Source: Sphingomonas palustris
GTDB lineage: Bacteria; Pseudomonadota; Alphaproteobacteria; Sphingomonadales; Sphingomonadaceae
Direction of reading: 5' to 3'
DNA: 44,238 nt
NCBI GenBank assembly: GCA_026225215.1
Contig: JAMFSI010000184.1
Coordinates: 1-44,238, forward strand
Position numbers and translations under genes: made by a program. Positions 1-6,375 of this stretch are shown in pieces (positions within the stretch are counted from its first letter, which is position 1; each line of letters begins with the position of its first letter). The notes below the pieces were generated by a model, which made no database searches, had not been told where the DNA came from, and saw only the letters and a program-made list of their open reading frames with translations.

Positions 1-79
1 CTTGGGCTTTCATCCCCGCTCTGCACTATCCGATTACTCAGATCGCACAGGGGAAGTGGCGATAGAACTGGACACTGTT

Positions 80-415
80 CTAAGTCATTGAGACTACTCC
101 TTTCATGCGACTTGCACGTCGCACCGCCTGCCGGAAGGTCAGCCACGATTGCGACGGCCAGCCATGCTCGATGACCGCACCCCACAGGATCAGGACATTG
201 ACCCCGGAATAGGACCGCGCGGTCAGCGCGTTGCGCGGCAATCCGGGGCCGGTCCCACCACTCGCGCCCCATGGCTGGACCCATGGCAGGCGGCCTGCCT
301 CAAGCTCGGTGATGATCCGCGCGGTCACCTCGTCATAGAGATTGACCCGGTTCTCGGTCTGACGATCTTCGCCCGCACCCTTGCGGCGGGCGCTGCGGCT
401 GGCTGGTTTCGGCAT
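80..415 (-). pseudogene. ArdC-type antirestriction protein, N-terminal remnant
   Basis: The protein opens with a basic N-terminus and then matches the start of the ArdC N-terminal domain (formerly DUF1738): a DEVTARIITELEAG helix, a PWVQPW turn, then GLPRNALTARSYSGVN and a WLTFRQA segment. The family normally continues with a G-x-VRKGE stretch and a C-terminal zincin-like domain, for a total near 300 residues. Here homology stops after about 90 residues, and the frame ends at a TAG (80-82) after unrelated residues. Start 415 was chosen because it is the ATG just before the basic segment; an in-frame ATG at 448 is the alternative. ArdC proteins protect incoming conjugative DNA from restriction, so this supports a mobile-element setting. 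The remnant is probably non-functional. Family assignment is confident; the cause of the truncation is not visible. Confidence 0.7.
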
Positions 416-767
416 GGCCTGTCTCCACGCCACCCCAAAAAGGCACAAAACCTCCCCGCGAAGGCGGGGGTGGGCGGCAAGATGCGACCAAGAGGCCCGG
501 CTCCAGCGGGCGAAGACACCGCCAGGGCGGAACGGAAGTGGAGCACCCCAAGCGCCGAGCGCAGGGGTTGGCTTCGCCCGCGACGGGCCTAGCGGGGAGC
601 GCCGCCTGCACCCGCCGTAACGGGAGAGGCAACAAACAACGCCGCCGCGCGACGCGCGGCGTCATCAGATCACGTCAGCGATCGTTACCTCATGGCCGAG
701 ATCCGATGAGGAGCTCGGCGGCGAAGCCGTAGAGCGCGGCCGCGCGGATTCGCGCGGGACGCCTTGG
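416..767. other. Non-coding stretch of the island
   Basis: About 350 bases between the ArdC remnant and the small DUF2285 gene. It is GC-rich and contains a short C/G-rich hairpin-like segment near 448-475. No frame in it has recognisable protein motifs, and no RNA gene was recognised. Confidence 0.4.
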
Positions 768-1052
768 CTAGCCTGGCTCCTCTACCACCGGATTGCGAAG
801 CGCGGTCCCGAAAGCATCGACCGCCAGAGCCAGACCGCTGCCGGTGATCCAGCGCGCCCGGGCGAGATGGCTCTCCCAGCAGCGCCGCGCGGCATCACCA
901 TCGATGAGCGGATTCAGACGCAGAATTTCGAGCGAACCGGTCATCCAATCGATGCCCGCGGCGTCGGCATCGAGCAGTTCCGCATAGGTCAGCAGGTTGC
1001 GCCGGTCATAGTCCACGACTGTTGCACCCTCGGGGGCGATGCGCTCGAGCAT
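768..1052 (-). CDS. Small DUF2285-family protein
   Basis: A 94-residue protein with the pattern typical of short DUF2285 proteins on integrative and conjugative elements: a YDRRNLLTYAELLDADAAGIDW segment (residues about 15-36) followed by an ARRCWESHLARARWITGSG motif. These proteins are presumed DNA-binding and usually sit beside an HTH regulator, as here, where the XRE gene starts 81 bases away on the other strand. The ATG at 1052 gives the family's usual length. The Shine-Dalgarno sequence is weak. It probably helps regulate element genes, but that is inferred from family context only. Confidence 0.65.
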   Translation of the reverse strand: MLERIAPEGATVVDYDRRNLLTYAELLDADAAGIDWMTGSLEILRLNPLIDGDAARRCWESHLARARWITGSGLALAVDAFGTALRNPVVEEPG

Positions 1053-1085
1053 GGTGAACCCATTCCACTCGTTATTGGGGATTCA

Positions 1086-1110
1086 GAGTATACTCCGTGG
1101 ATCAATACTC
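1086..1110. promoter_or_regulatory. Probable operator of the XRE/DUF2285 divergent promoter
   Basis: A perfect 10-bp palindrome, GAGTATACTC (1086-1095), is followed by a third copy of the half-site, ATACTC, at 1105-1110. The TATACT inside the palindrome could serve as a -10 element. It lies in the 81-bp gap between the divergent DUF2285 and XRE genes, so autoregulation by the XRE protein is the simplest reading. No binding data support this. Confidence 0.5.
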
Positions 1111-1133
1111 GACAAGGAGGCTCAATCCGCCCG

Positions 1134-1373
1134 ATGTCGAGCAGAGAGATACTTGCCCATAATCTAAGAGTGCTGCGTACCGCCAAGGGACTGTCGCAGG
1201 AAGCGCTGGCCGATGCCGCCGAGATCGACCGGACTTATGTGAGTTCGCTCGAACGGAAGAAATACAGCGCCAGCATCGACCGGCTCGACAAGCTCGCAGC
1301 GCAACTCGGCGTCGAGACGCATGTCCTGCTGATGAAGGATCTGCCGCCCGGCGCGGCGGACGACAAGCCCTAG
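1134..1373 (+). CDS. XRE-family helix-turn-helix regulator
   Basis: A 79-residue single-domain regulator. The HTH runs from about residue 6 to 60, with the signature LRVLRTAKGLSQEALADAAE, IDRTYVSSLER and LDKLAAQLGVE. The recognition helix is around TYVSSLERKK. An AAGGAGG sequence at 1113-1119 precedes the ATG at 1134, though the spacing of about 14 bases is long. The reading frame is open further upstream, but those codons cover the divergent promoter and carry no family match. The gene ends in the tetranucleotide CTAG (1370-1373), which also forms the stop of the convergent DUF2285 gene. Such small XRE proteins usually control transfer or maintenance genes of integrative elements; the target here is inferred. 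Confidence 0.85.
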   Translation: MSSREILAHNLRVLRTAKGLSQEALADAAEIDRTYVSSLERKKYSASIDRLDKLAAQLGVETHVLLMKDLPPGAADDKP

Positions 1374-2075
1374 ATCCGGAAAGCGAGGACGCCGGCCGGA
1401 CCGGCGGACACAAGCGCACGTGCCAGCATTACGAGCCTGCGTGCACGGGATTTGAGATGCTCGCCGTCGCCAGGCCAATCGCTGCCGCCCAGCAGGTCGA
1501 GACCGATATCGCGCAGGCTCGCGCCGGCCTCGATCGCGTCAACCGCGCGTAGCGCAGATACGAGCCCGCCCAATCGTCGATTACAGTCAGAGATAAGGGG
1601 CTGCCCAGCGAGCAATGCGTCGAGCTGGCGGATTGCGTGCAATTGCTGGTCAAGCGGCGCGCCGAGCGTCACCGAGGGCTCGATACCCACAGGCCCCGCG
1701 GTCAATGTTCCCTCGACAACGTCGAGACGTAAGGTCGTCCCGCCGACGTCGATGCGCACAAGTTCGCGATCGGCGGCAAGCGCGACGTGCGCCGTGAAAT
1801 CGGCGAGATGGATCGCCGCGCGAGAACATTCATCCGGCGGTCGCGCACGCACGACAAGGACACGCGGGTCCATCCGCGCCGACCAGATCGGCACGGCGCA
1901 GGTACGAGCGTCCGCTAGGTCACCCGCGAAAGTGCAGCCCCCATTGGCTCGCGATACCGGCATCGACCGATACAGGTCGATAGGCCGGATCGCGGCGCAG
2001 CAGTTCCCAGGCGAGCAAAGGCCGGCCGCCGGCGAGCACCGGGGCGTAGGCATCGCCATCACGCCAGCAGGGCAT
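1370..2075 (-). pseudogene. DUF2285 protein with an N-terminal transcription-regulator-like domain, split by a frameshift
   Basis: The N-terminal 51 residues, from the ATG at 2075, show the usual start of long DUF2285 proteins: DAYAPVLAGGRPLLAWELLRRDP, then a WGLHF motif. That frame ends at a TGA (1920-1922). The rest of the family match (WSARMDPRVLVVRA, then LDALLAG and the C-terminal LGGSDW/LKSRARRL/ARALVSAG block) continues in another frame to 1370. Removing one T from the TTT at about 1930 joins both parts exactly. It begins 14 bases after phyH ends and is probably co-transcribed with the quorum-sensing genes. This may be a true 1-base insertion or a sequence error; DUF2285 proteins are typical of conjugative islands and are thought to bind DNA. 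Confidence 0.7.
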
Positions 2076-2089
2076 GCCCGGCGCCGCGA

Positions 2090-2947
2090 TCACCCGACCT
2101 GTCCTGCGACGAACGCTGCGGCGAGTTCGACCTGGTCGGGACGCAAGGCGTCGATCGCGCCGAGATACTCCGGCACATTGTCGCCGAGCAGTACCGACGG
2201 GCATTGGCCTTCGACATTGCCGAGGTTGGGCCGGTGCTGCGCATAGCCGACCAGCGCCGCCAGTTCGGGCGAAAACCCGCGCGCGACCGCGGGCGGATAG
2301 ACCAGCCATTGTAGTTCGAACGGCTTGAGCCAGCCGAGACAATAGCTGACGATCACACCGCGCCGCGGTGCGCCGGCACGATTGCCGCCACCGCCGTGCA
2401 GCGTCGAGCCGAGGAACAGCAGCGCGTCGCCGGGCGCCACATCTGGAACGATCGCCTCTTCTTCCGCCAACTCGGCCACGTCCTGATCGACATGGCTAGC
2501 AGGCCACAATCGGGTGCCGCCATTGTCGGCGGTGAACAGGGTGAGGGGCCACATCACGTTGACCAGATATTCGAGGCTACCCTTGGGGCCTGCCCACATG
2601 TCCTGATCGCGGTGCGGCAATTGTGGCGGCGCACCGGGATGGATCTCCACCGCCTGTGTGAGATTGAGCGCGATCCGCTCGCAGCATGGCAGAAGCATCT
2701 GCTCGACGATGGCAAGCACGGTCTCGTGCTGGACCAGCGCCTCGGCTCGGGACGATCGCCGCAGCAGCCCGCCGAAGCGGCGGGTGCGATGACCATAGAA
2801 GACGCCCTCGCACATCGGCGTTGCCGCGAACGCCGGCGCGAGATCGGCTTCGAGCTCCGCCAGGACCGCGGGATCGAGCGTCTGCCGGATGACACAATAG
2901 CCATCGTGAGACAGGTCTCCGGCGTGCACGTCGACTTGCCGGCTCAT
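2090..2947 (-). CDS. phyH: Phytanoyl-CoA dioxygenase (PhyH) family oxygenase
   Basis: A 285-residue Fe(II)/2-oxoglutarate oxygenase. The iron-binding triad is visible as H112-x-D114 in PHRDQDMW and H184 in STLHGGGGNR; R195/R196 are candidates for binding 2-oxoglutarate. The start at 2947 overlaps the luxI stop by four bases (ATGA), so translation is probably coupled. Members hydroxylate varied small molecules, so the name does not prove a phytanoyl-CoA substrate. A phyH-type gene directly after luxR-luxI is an arrangement I recall from other sphingomonads, which suggests that the oxygenase either modifies the signal or makes a quorum-controlled product. The substrate is unknown. Confidence 0.85.
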   Translation of the reverse strand: MSRQVDVHAGDLSHDGYCVIRQTLDPAVLAELEADLAPAFAATPMCEGVFYGHRTRRFGGLLRRSSRAEALVQHETVLAIVEQMLLPCCERIALNLTQAVEIHPGAPPQLPHRDQDMWAGPKGSLEYLVNVMWPLTLFTADNGGTRLWPASHVDQDVAELAEEEAIVPDVAPGDALLFLGSTLHGGGGNRAGAPRRGVIVSYCLGWLKPFELQWLVYPPAVARGFSPELAALVGYAQHRPNLGNVEGQCPSVLLGDNVPEYLGAIDALRPDQVELAAAFVAGQVG

Positions 2948-3546
2948 GCCGCCAACTCCAGCGTGCCGACATAAGTGCCGGTCCAGCCGAGCCGAGCCGG
3001 CGTGTCGGGCTCGACGTCGACCTTGAACGCGCCGATCAGCCCGCCGCGAATGCGCACGGCCGGTCCGAGCGGCTCGGCGCGCCAGCCCATCGCCAGGACC
3101 TCGCGCCGGAAACCCTCGGGAATGACGCCGGTGATGCGTCCGATGCCGCGCGCGAGGGCGAAATCGACCATCGCCGTGATGAGCGCGTTGCGGAGTTCGC
3201 GGCGTCGCACGGTGCCATGGCGCGACGGCAGGCAAAGGCGCGTGCTCTCCCACGTCGCGGTGCTGACCGGCACGCCGCCGGGGCAAAGATGCGGGAAGAG
3301 CGTATCGAGCAGATGAGGATGCCAGCTCGGCAACATGCGGAGCGACGCCTCGTGCGCGCCGGCCTCGTCGACCGCGACGATATACACGGCGTCCGCGGTA
3401 TCGAACTGGTCGATCTCGAAGCGGCCGTCGACGACCGGCACGTCCCAGTCGAAGAAGTCGACGAACTGCGTCTTCCTGTCCTCGAACATGGTTTCGAGCG
3501 CGCGGACATAGGGGGATTGAGGGTGGTTCTCGATGGTGAGGATCAT
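2944..3546 (-). CDS. luxI: LuxI-family acyl-homoserine-lactone synthase
   Basis: A 200-residue autoinducer synthase that would join an acyl chain to S-adenosylmethionine-derived homoserine lactone in the cytoplasm. The conserved LuxI positions are present at their usual numbers: R24, F28, W34, D46, D49, R70, F84, E100 and R103. The start at 3546 (MILTIENHP) follows a GGGAGC ribosome site and gives the family's usual length; the frame upstream of it has no family match. It lies 70 bases downstream of luxR and overlaps phyH by four bases, forming a luxR-luxI-phyH operon. The acyl-chain length cannot be read from the sequence. All key residues are intact, so the enzyme should be active. Confidence 0.92.
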   Translation of the reverse strand: MILTIENHPQSPYVRALETMFEDRKTQFVDFFDWDVPVVDGRFEIDQFDTADAVYIVAVDEAGAHEASLRMLPSWHPHLLDTLFPHLCPGGVPVSTATWESTRLCLPSRHGTVRRRELRNALITAMVDFALARGIGRITGVIPEGFRREVLAMGWRAEPLGPAVRIRGGLIGAFKVDVEPDTPARLGWTGTYVGTLELAA

Positions 3547-3616
3547 GGTCTTGCTCCCGTTGGTGTTCCGCCGGGCAAGCAAGCAGCATTCGATCGTCAG
3601 GTCTGGCGCCCGGAAT

Positions 3617-4402
3617 TCACGGTCCTTGACGGCACCGGAGTTCCTCGAGTCCGATCTCGCCAGCGAGCAGCGCGGCGGCGACCAGTTCGGTTCGATCGCG
3701 CGCGTCGAACAGGCGGCGGGCATCGCGCATGTAGCTTTCGACGGTGCGCGGCGTCAGGCCGAGCCGGTGCGCGATCAGCTTGTCGGGGACGCCTTGCCCG
3801 GCGAGGACGATGCACTCACGCAGGCGCGGTTCGAGACGCGGCAACGGCCCTGGTGCCGGCGTTCCACCAGCGAGCTTGCGCGCACGCTGGAAGGCGAAGA
3901 TGCCGATCATCTGCGCCGGTCCCACCAGCAGTTCAGCAAGGCGCGGCACCTTGAGGCCCGCGAAGGTACAGGAGCCAAGGCACGCCCCAAGCTTCACGCA
4001 CGGCACGGTGATCCCCTCGTTGAGACCTTCGCGGCGGCCGAGCTCGAACGAGATGCGATCCTGATGATCGCAGCGGATGATCTCGCCAACACGCGACCAG
4101 AGAAAGGCGCCGTCGGCGAAGATGCTACCGCGCATGACCGGATCGCGGCGATAGCGCCCTTCGCCGATGATGCGGTTCGACGCGCCTTCCGGATATTCCT
4201 GCAGATTGACCTGGCCTGCGCGCGGCACGCGATGATCCTCGTGCGTGAGCACGGCGAAATGGCGAAAACTCATATAGTCGGTGACGTCGCGCATCACGGT
4301 GCGCAGACGGTCCCAGTTGTCGACGGCCTGAACGGTTCTCAGGAAATCGTCGGCAATTCCAAAGGCGCATTCGCGCCAGAGCTGGCGTTTTCCAGCCGGC
4401 AT
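3617..4402 (-). CDS. luxR: LuxR-family quorum-sensing regulator
   Basis: A 261-residue protein with an N-terminal autoinducer-binding domain (about 20-180) and a C-terminal GerE-type HTH (about 195-250: a LEPRLRECIVLAGQG helix, then LGLTPRTVESYMRDA as recognition helix). Of the usual ligand-pocket residues, the DP pair (in RRDPVM), a tryptophan (FLWSR) and the glycine (GLNEGITVP) are present. By alignment back from the DP pair, the usual W57 and Y61 positions are Ala and Ile. The ATG at 4402 has an AGGAGG site five bases upstream; an upstream ATG at 4432 has none. The gene leads the luxI-phyH operon and diverges from the sigma-factor gene. It probably binds the LuxI product. Confidence 0.9.
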   Translation of the reverse strand: MPAGKRQLWRECAFGIADDFLRTVQAVDNWDRLRTVMRDVTDYMSFRHFAVLTHEDHRVPRAGQVNLQEYPEGASNRIIGEGRYRRDPVMRGSIFADGAFLWSRVGEIIRCDHQDRISFELGRREGLNEGITVPCVKLGACLGSCTFAGLKVPRLAELLVGPAQMIGIFAFQRARKLAGGTPAPGPLPRLEPRLRECIVLAGQGVPDKLIAHRLGLTPRTVESYMRDARRLFDARDRTELVAAALLAGEIGLEELRCRQGP

Positions 4403-4442
4403 TCTGACCTCCTGTCGCGACACGCGCGACACCGGGTCCCCC

Positions 4443-4461
4443 TCAACCGGTAAGTGGTTGA
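4443..4461. promoter_or_regulatory. lux-box-like inverted repeat upstream of luxR
   Basis: The 19-bp dyad has perfect 6-bp arms, TCAACC (4443-4448) and GGTTGA (4456-4461), around a 7-bp centre. It lies 41-59 bases upstream of the luxR start, about where a lux box would overlap the -35 region. It does not match the classic lux-box consensus base for base, so assignment rests on symmetry, size and position. Confidence 0.4.
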
Positions 4462-4757
4462 ATTGACTGCCCCACCTCGCGATTGTGACAAACGGGCAGC
4501 TGAAATCGGTAACACGGTCCGGCCCGAAATATTTGCTCCGATGCGGTGGCTATTTCGATTCCCGGTGCCGTTACCCGTTCGCCATCGTCGTTGGTCTTGC
4601 CCGATGTCAGGGACGCCGATGCGGCCCGAAGATTGGCAGGAGCGGCAGCTCGATAATAAATCGACCGGAGGCATTAATTCGCGTTACCCATCGGGGCTCA
4701 AGGCTTGTCTTGATGCCTTGGACAGAACCTGGAAGCGAGGAGTGCCCAGCCGGTTAG
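4462..4757 (+). promoter_or_regulatory. Intergenic control region between luxR and the ECF sigma gene
   Basis: About 300 bases with no convincing gene. A weak sigma-70-like promoter for the sigma-factor operon may be TTGGCA (4633-4638) with ATAAAT (4656-4661), spacing 17. A GAGGAG at 4737-4742 lies 15 bases before the sigma-factor ATG. Short frames in it show no lasso-precursor-like leader and core. Confidence 0.3.
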
Positions 4758-5330
4758 ATGATCGACGATGATGAACTGAACGCCTGGTTTTGCCGGGAGG
4801 TGCTCCCTCTCGAACGGGCGCTCACGTCCTATATCCGTCGCAACTGGAGGGTGGCTGAAGACGTGATTGAACTCCGGCAGGATATTTACGAACATGCGCT
4901 GATCGGCGCGCGCCGGGGCTTGCCATCCCATGCCCGGGGTTATGTCTATACGGTGGCGCGAAACCATCTGATCAATCAGGCGAAGCGCGCGCAGATCGTG
5001 TCGTTCGAAACGATCGCCGACCTCGACATGATCGATCGCGAGGTCGATATGCTGGAAGGCGAGCGTGTGCTGACGGCGCGTGACGAGCTACGCCACGCCA
5101 AGACGGGGATCGACAAGCTGCCGCCGCGCTGTCGAGAAGTGATCAAGCTGCGTAAACTCGAAGGCCTGTCGACGCAGGAGGCGGCCGATGCGCTCGGCGT
5201 GAGCACCGAGACGATTCGCCAGCAACTCAAATATGGCATGAAGGCGTTGATCGATCACATGCTGGGCGGTCCGGGCAAGATCGTGCGCCCGAAGTTAGCC
5301 CGGCGTGACGACAGCGAGGCGCGGCCATGA
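4758..5330 (+). CDS. ECF sigma factor, FecI type
   Basis: A 190-residue sigma-70 family protein. Region 2 is at about 15-80 (ERALTSYIRRNW, ARGYVYTVARNHLINQAKRA). Region 4 is at about 115-170 (LPPRCREVIKLRKLEGLSTQEAADALGVS, then the recognition helix TETIRQQLKYGM). The length is slightly above the family norm because of a basic tail. It overlaps fecR by four bases (ATGA at 5327-5330), so sigma and anti-sigma are translationally coupled. In this class, a ligand-loaded TonB receptor signals through FecR to release the sigma factor, which then transcribes the receptor gene. The receptor two genes downstream is the likely partner and target. Confidence 0.9.
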   Translation: MIDDDELNAWFCREVLPLERALTSYIRRNWRVAEDVIELRQDIYEHALIGARRGLPSHARGYVYTVARNHLINQAKRAQIVSFETIADLDMIDREVDMLEGERVLTARDELRHAKTGIDKLPPRCREVIKLRKLEGLSTQEAADALGVSTETIRQQLKYGMKALIDHMLGGPGKIVRPKLARRDDSEARP

Positions 5331-6298
5331 ACCGCCAACGCGATATCGAGGATCGTGCGCTCGACTGGCTGATCCAGAAGGACGAGCCCGACTGGACCGA
5401 CGCGGAACAGACAGAACTCGACGCCTGGCTCGAGGAGTCGATGGCGCACAAGGCAGCTTATTGGCGTGCGGCGCAAGGCTGGCGTGAAGCGGACCGGATC
5501 CGCTCGCTTGGCAGCGGCGACGGAGCCGATAACGACATCGGTCATGCCGGGCACAGACGGTGGTGGTGGCCGGCGCTGGCGGCGGCCAGCGTTGTCGGCG
5601 CGATCGGCATCGGCACGGTCGCGCTGGTGCCGCATGCAAGCGGGCCGGCGACCGCCCAAATGGTTCGATTCGACACGCCCGTCGGCGGCAAGCGGACCAT
5701 CCCGCTATCGGATGGCAGCAAGGTCGAACTCAATACCGCGACGGTCGTCCGGACTGCGGTCAGTAGTCGCAGCCGCGATGTCTGGCTGGATTCCGGCGAA
5801 GCCTATTTCGAGATCGCGCACCGTGACGGCGAGCCGTTCGTGGTGCATGCCGGCAAGCAGACCGTCACCGTTCTCGGCACGAAATTCTCGGTGCGGCGCG
5901 ACAAGGACCGGGTGACGGTCAACGTCGTCGAGGGCCGCGTGCGGGTCGAAGATGCCGGGATCACGGATGGCCGCGCGTCGATCATCACCGCCGGCGACAC
6001 GGCGATCGCCCGTGGCGCATCGACGCTGATCGCGCCGAAGTCGGAGGAGCGGGTAGAAAGCGCGCTCGCCTGGCGCGATGGCATGCTCAATTTCGATCAG
6101 ACGACGTTGTCCGAGGCGGCCGCCGAATTCAACCGCTACAACCGCAAGCCGATCGTGATCGGGGATGCCGCGGCGGCGACCATTCGGATCGACGGCAATT
6201 TCCAGGCATCCAATGTCGACGCCTTCGTCCGCCTGCTGCGCGACGCCTATGGGCTCAAGATCGAGGAAAACGCGAGTAGCGTAAAGATTTCGAGTTAG
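5327..6298 (+). CDS. FecR-family anti-sigma factor
   Basis: A 323-residue inner-membrane signal transducer. The N-terminal cytoplasmic domain (1-78) has the family's ALDWLI...W..AEQTELDAWLEES pattern with the A-W-x-aromatic segment AAYWRAAQGWRE. One transmembrane helix spans about 80-102. The periplasmic FecR domain follows (about 110-225: PVGGKRTIPLSDGSKVELNT, SGEAYFEIAHRDGEPFVV, VTVLGTKFSVR, VVEGRVRV). The C-terminal domain (about 240-323) resembles an STN/DUF4974 fold that contacts the receptor's STN domain. It follows the sigma gene with a 4-base overlap and precedes the receptor by 77 bases. It should hold the sigma factor until the receptor signals. Confidence 0.92.
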   Translation: MNRQRDIEDRALDWLIQKDEPDWTDAEQTELDAWLEESMAHKAAYWRAAQGWREADRIRSLGSGDGADNDIGHAGHRRWWWPALAAASVVGAIGIGTVALVPHASGPATAQMVRFDTPVGGKRTIPLSDGSKVELNTATVVRTAVSSRSRDVWLDSGEAYFEIAHRDGEPFVVHAGKQTVTVLGTKFSVRRDKDRVTVNVVEGRVRVEDAGITDGRASIITAGDTAIARGASTLIAPKSEERVESALAWRDGMLNFDQTTLSEAAAEFNRYNRKPIVIGDAAAATIRIDGNFQASNVDAFVRLLRDAYGLKIEENASSVKISS

Positions 6299-6375
6299 CG
6301 TGTTACCGCTTTGCGGCGCTGGATTGTCGCGCTTTTTCGTGGGGCGAATAATCGGCCCGGGACAAAGGGGGCAGC

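Noticed and set aside
1910..1945. Programmed +1 frameshift in the DUF2285 gene
   Set aside because: There is no slippery heptamer, strong stimulator or known precedent in this family; a simple indel or sequence error is more likely.
1452..2246. A 264-residue plus-strand frame
   Set aside because: Antisense shadow of the DUF2285 gene, rich in Ser/Arg/Pro with no domain.
3533..4453. A 306-residue plus-strand frame
   Set aside because: It lies opposite luxR, which has clear domain motifs; this frame is a GC-rich shadow without family matches.
4462..4757. A 90-residue frame (4485-4757) as possible lasso-peptide precursor
   Set aside because: It has no leader-core layout, no threonine near the leader end and no Gly/Ala-Asp/Glu ring pattern; the cysteine-rich reading looks random.
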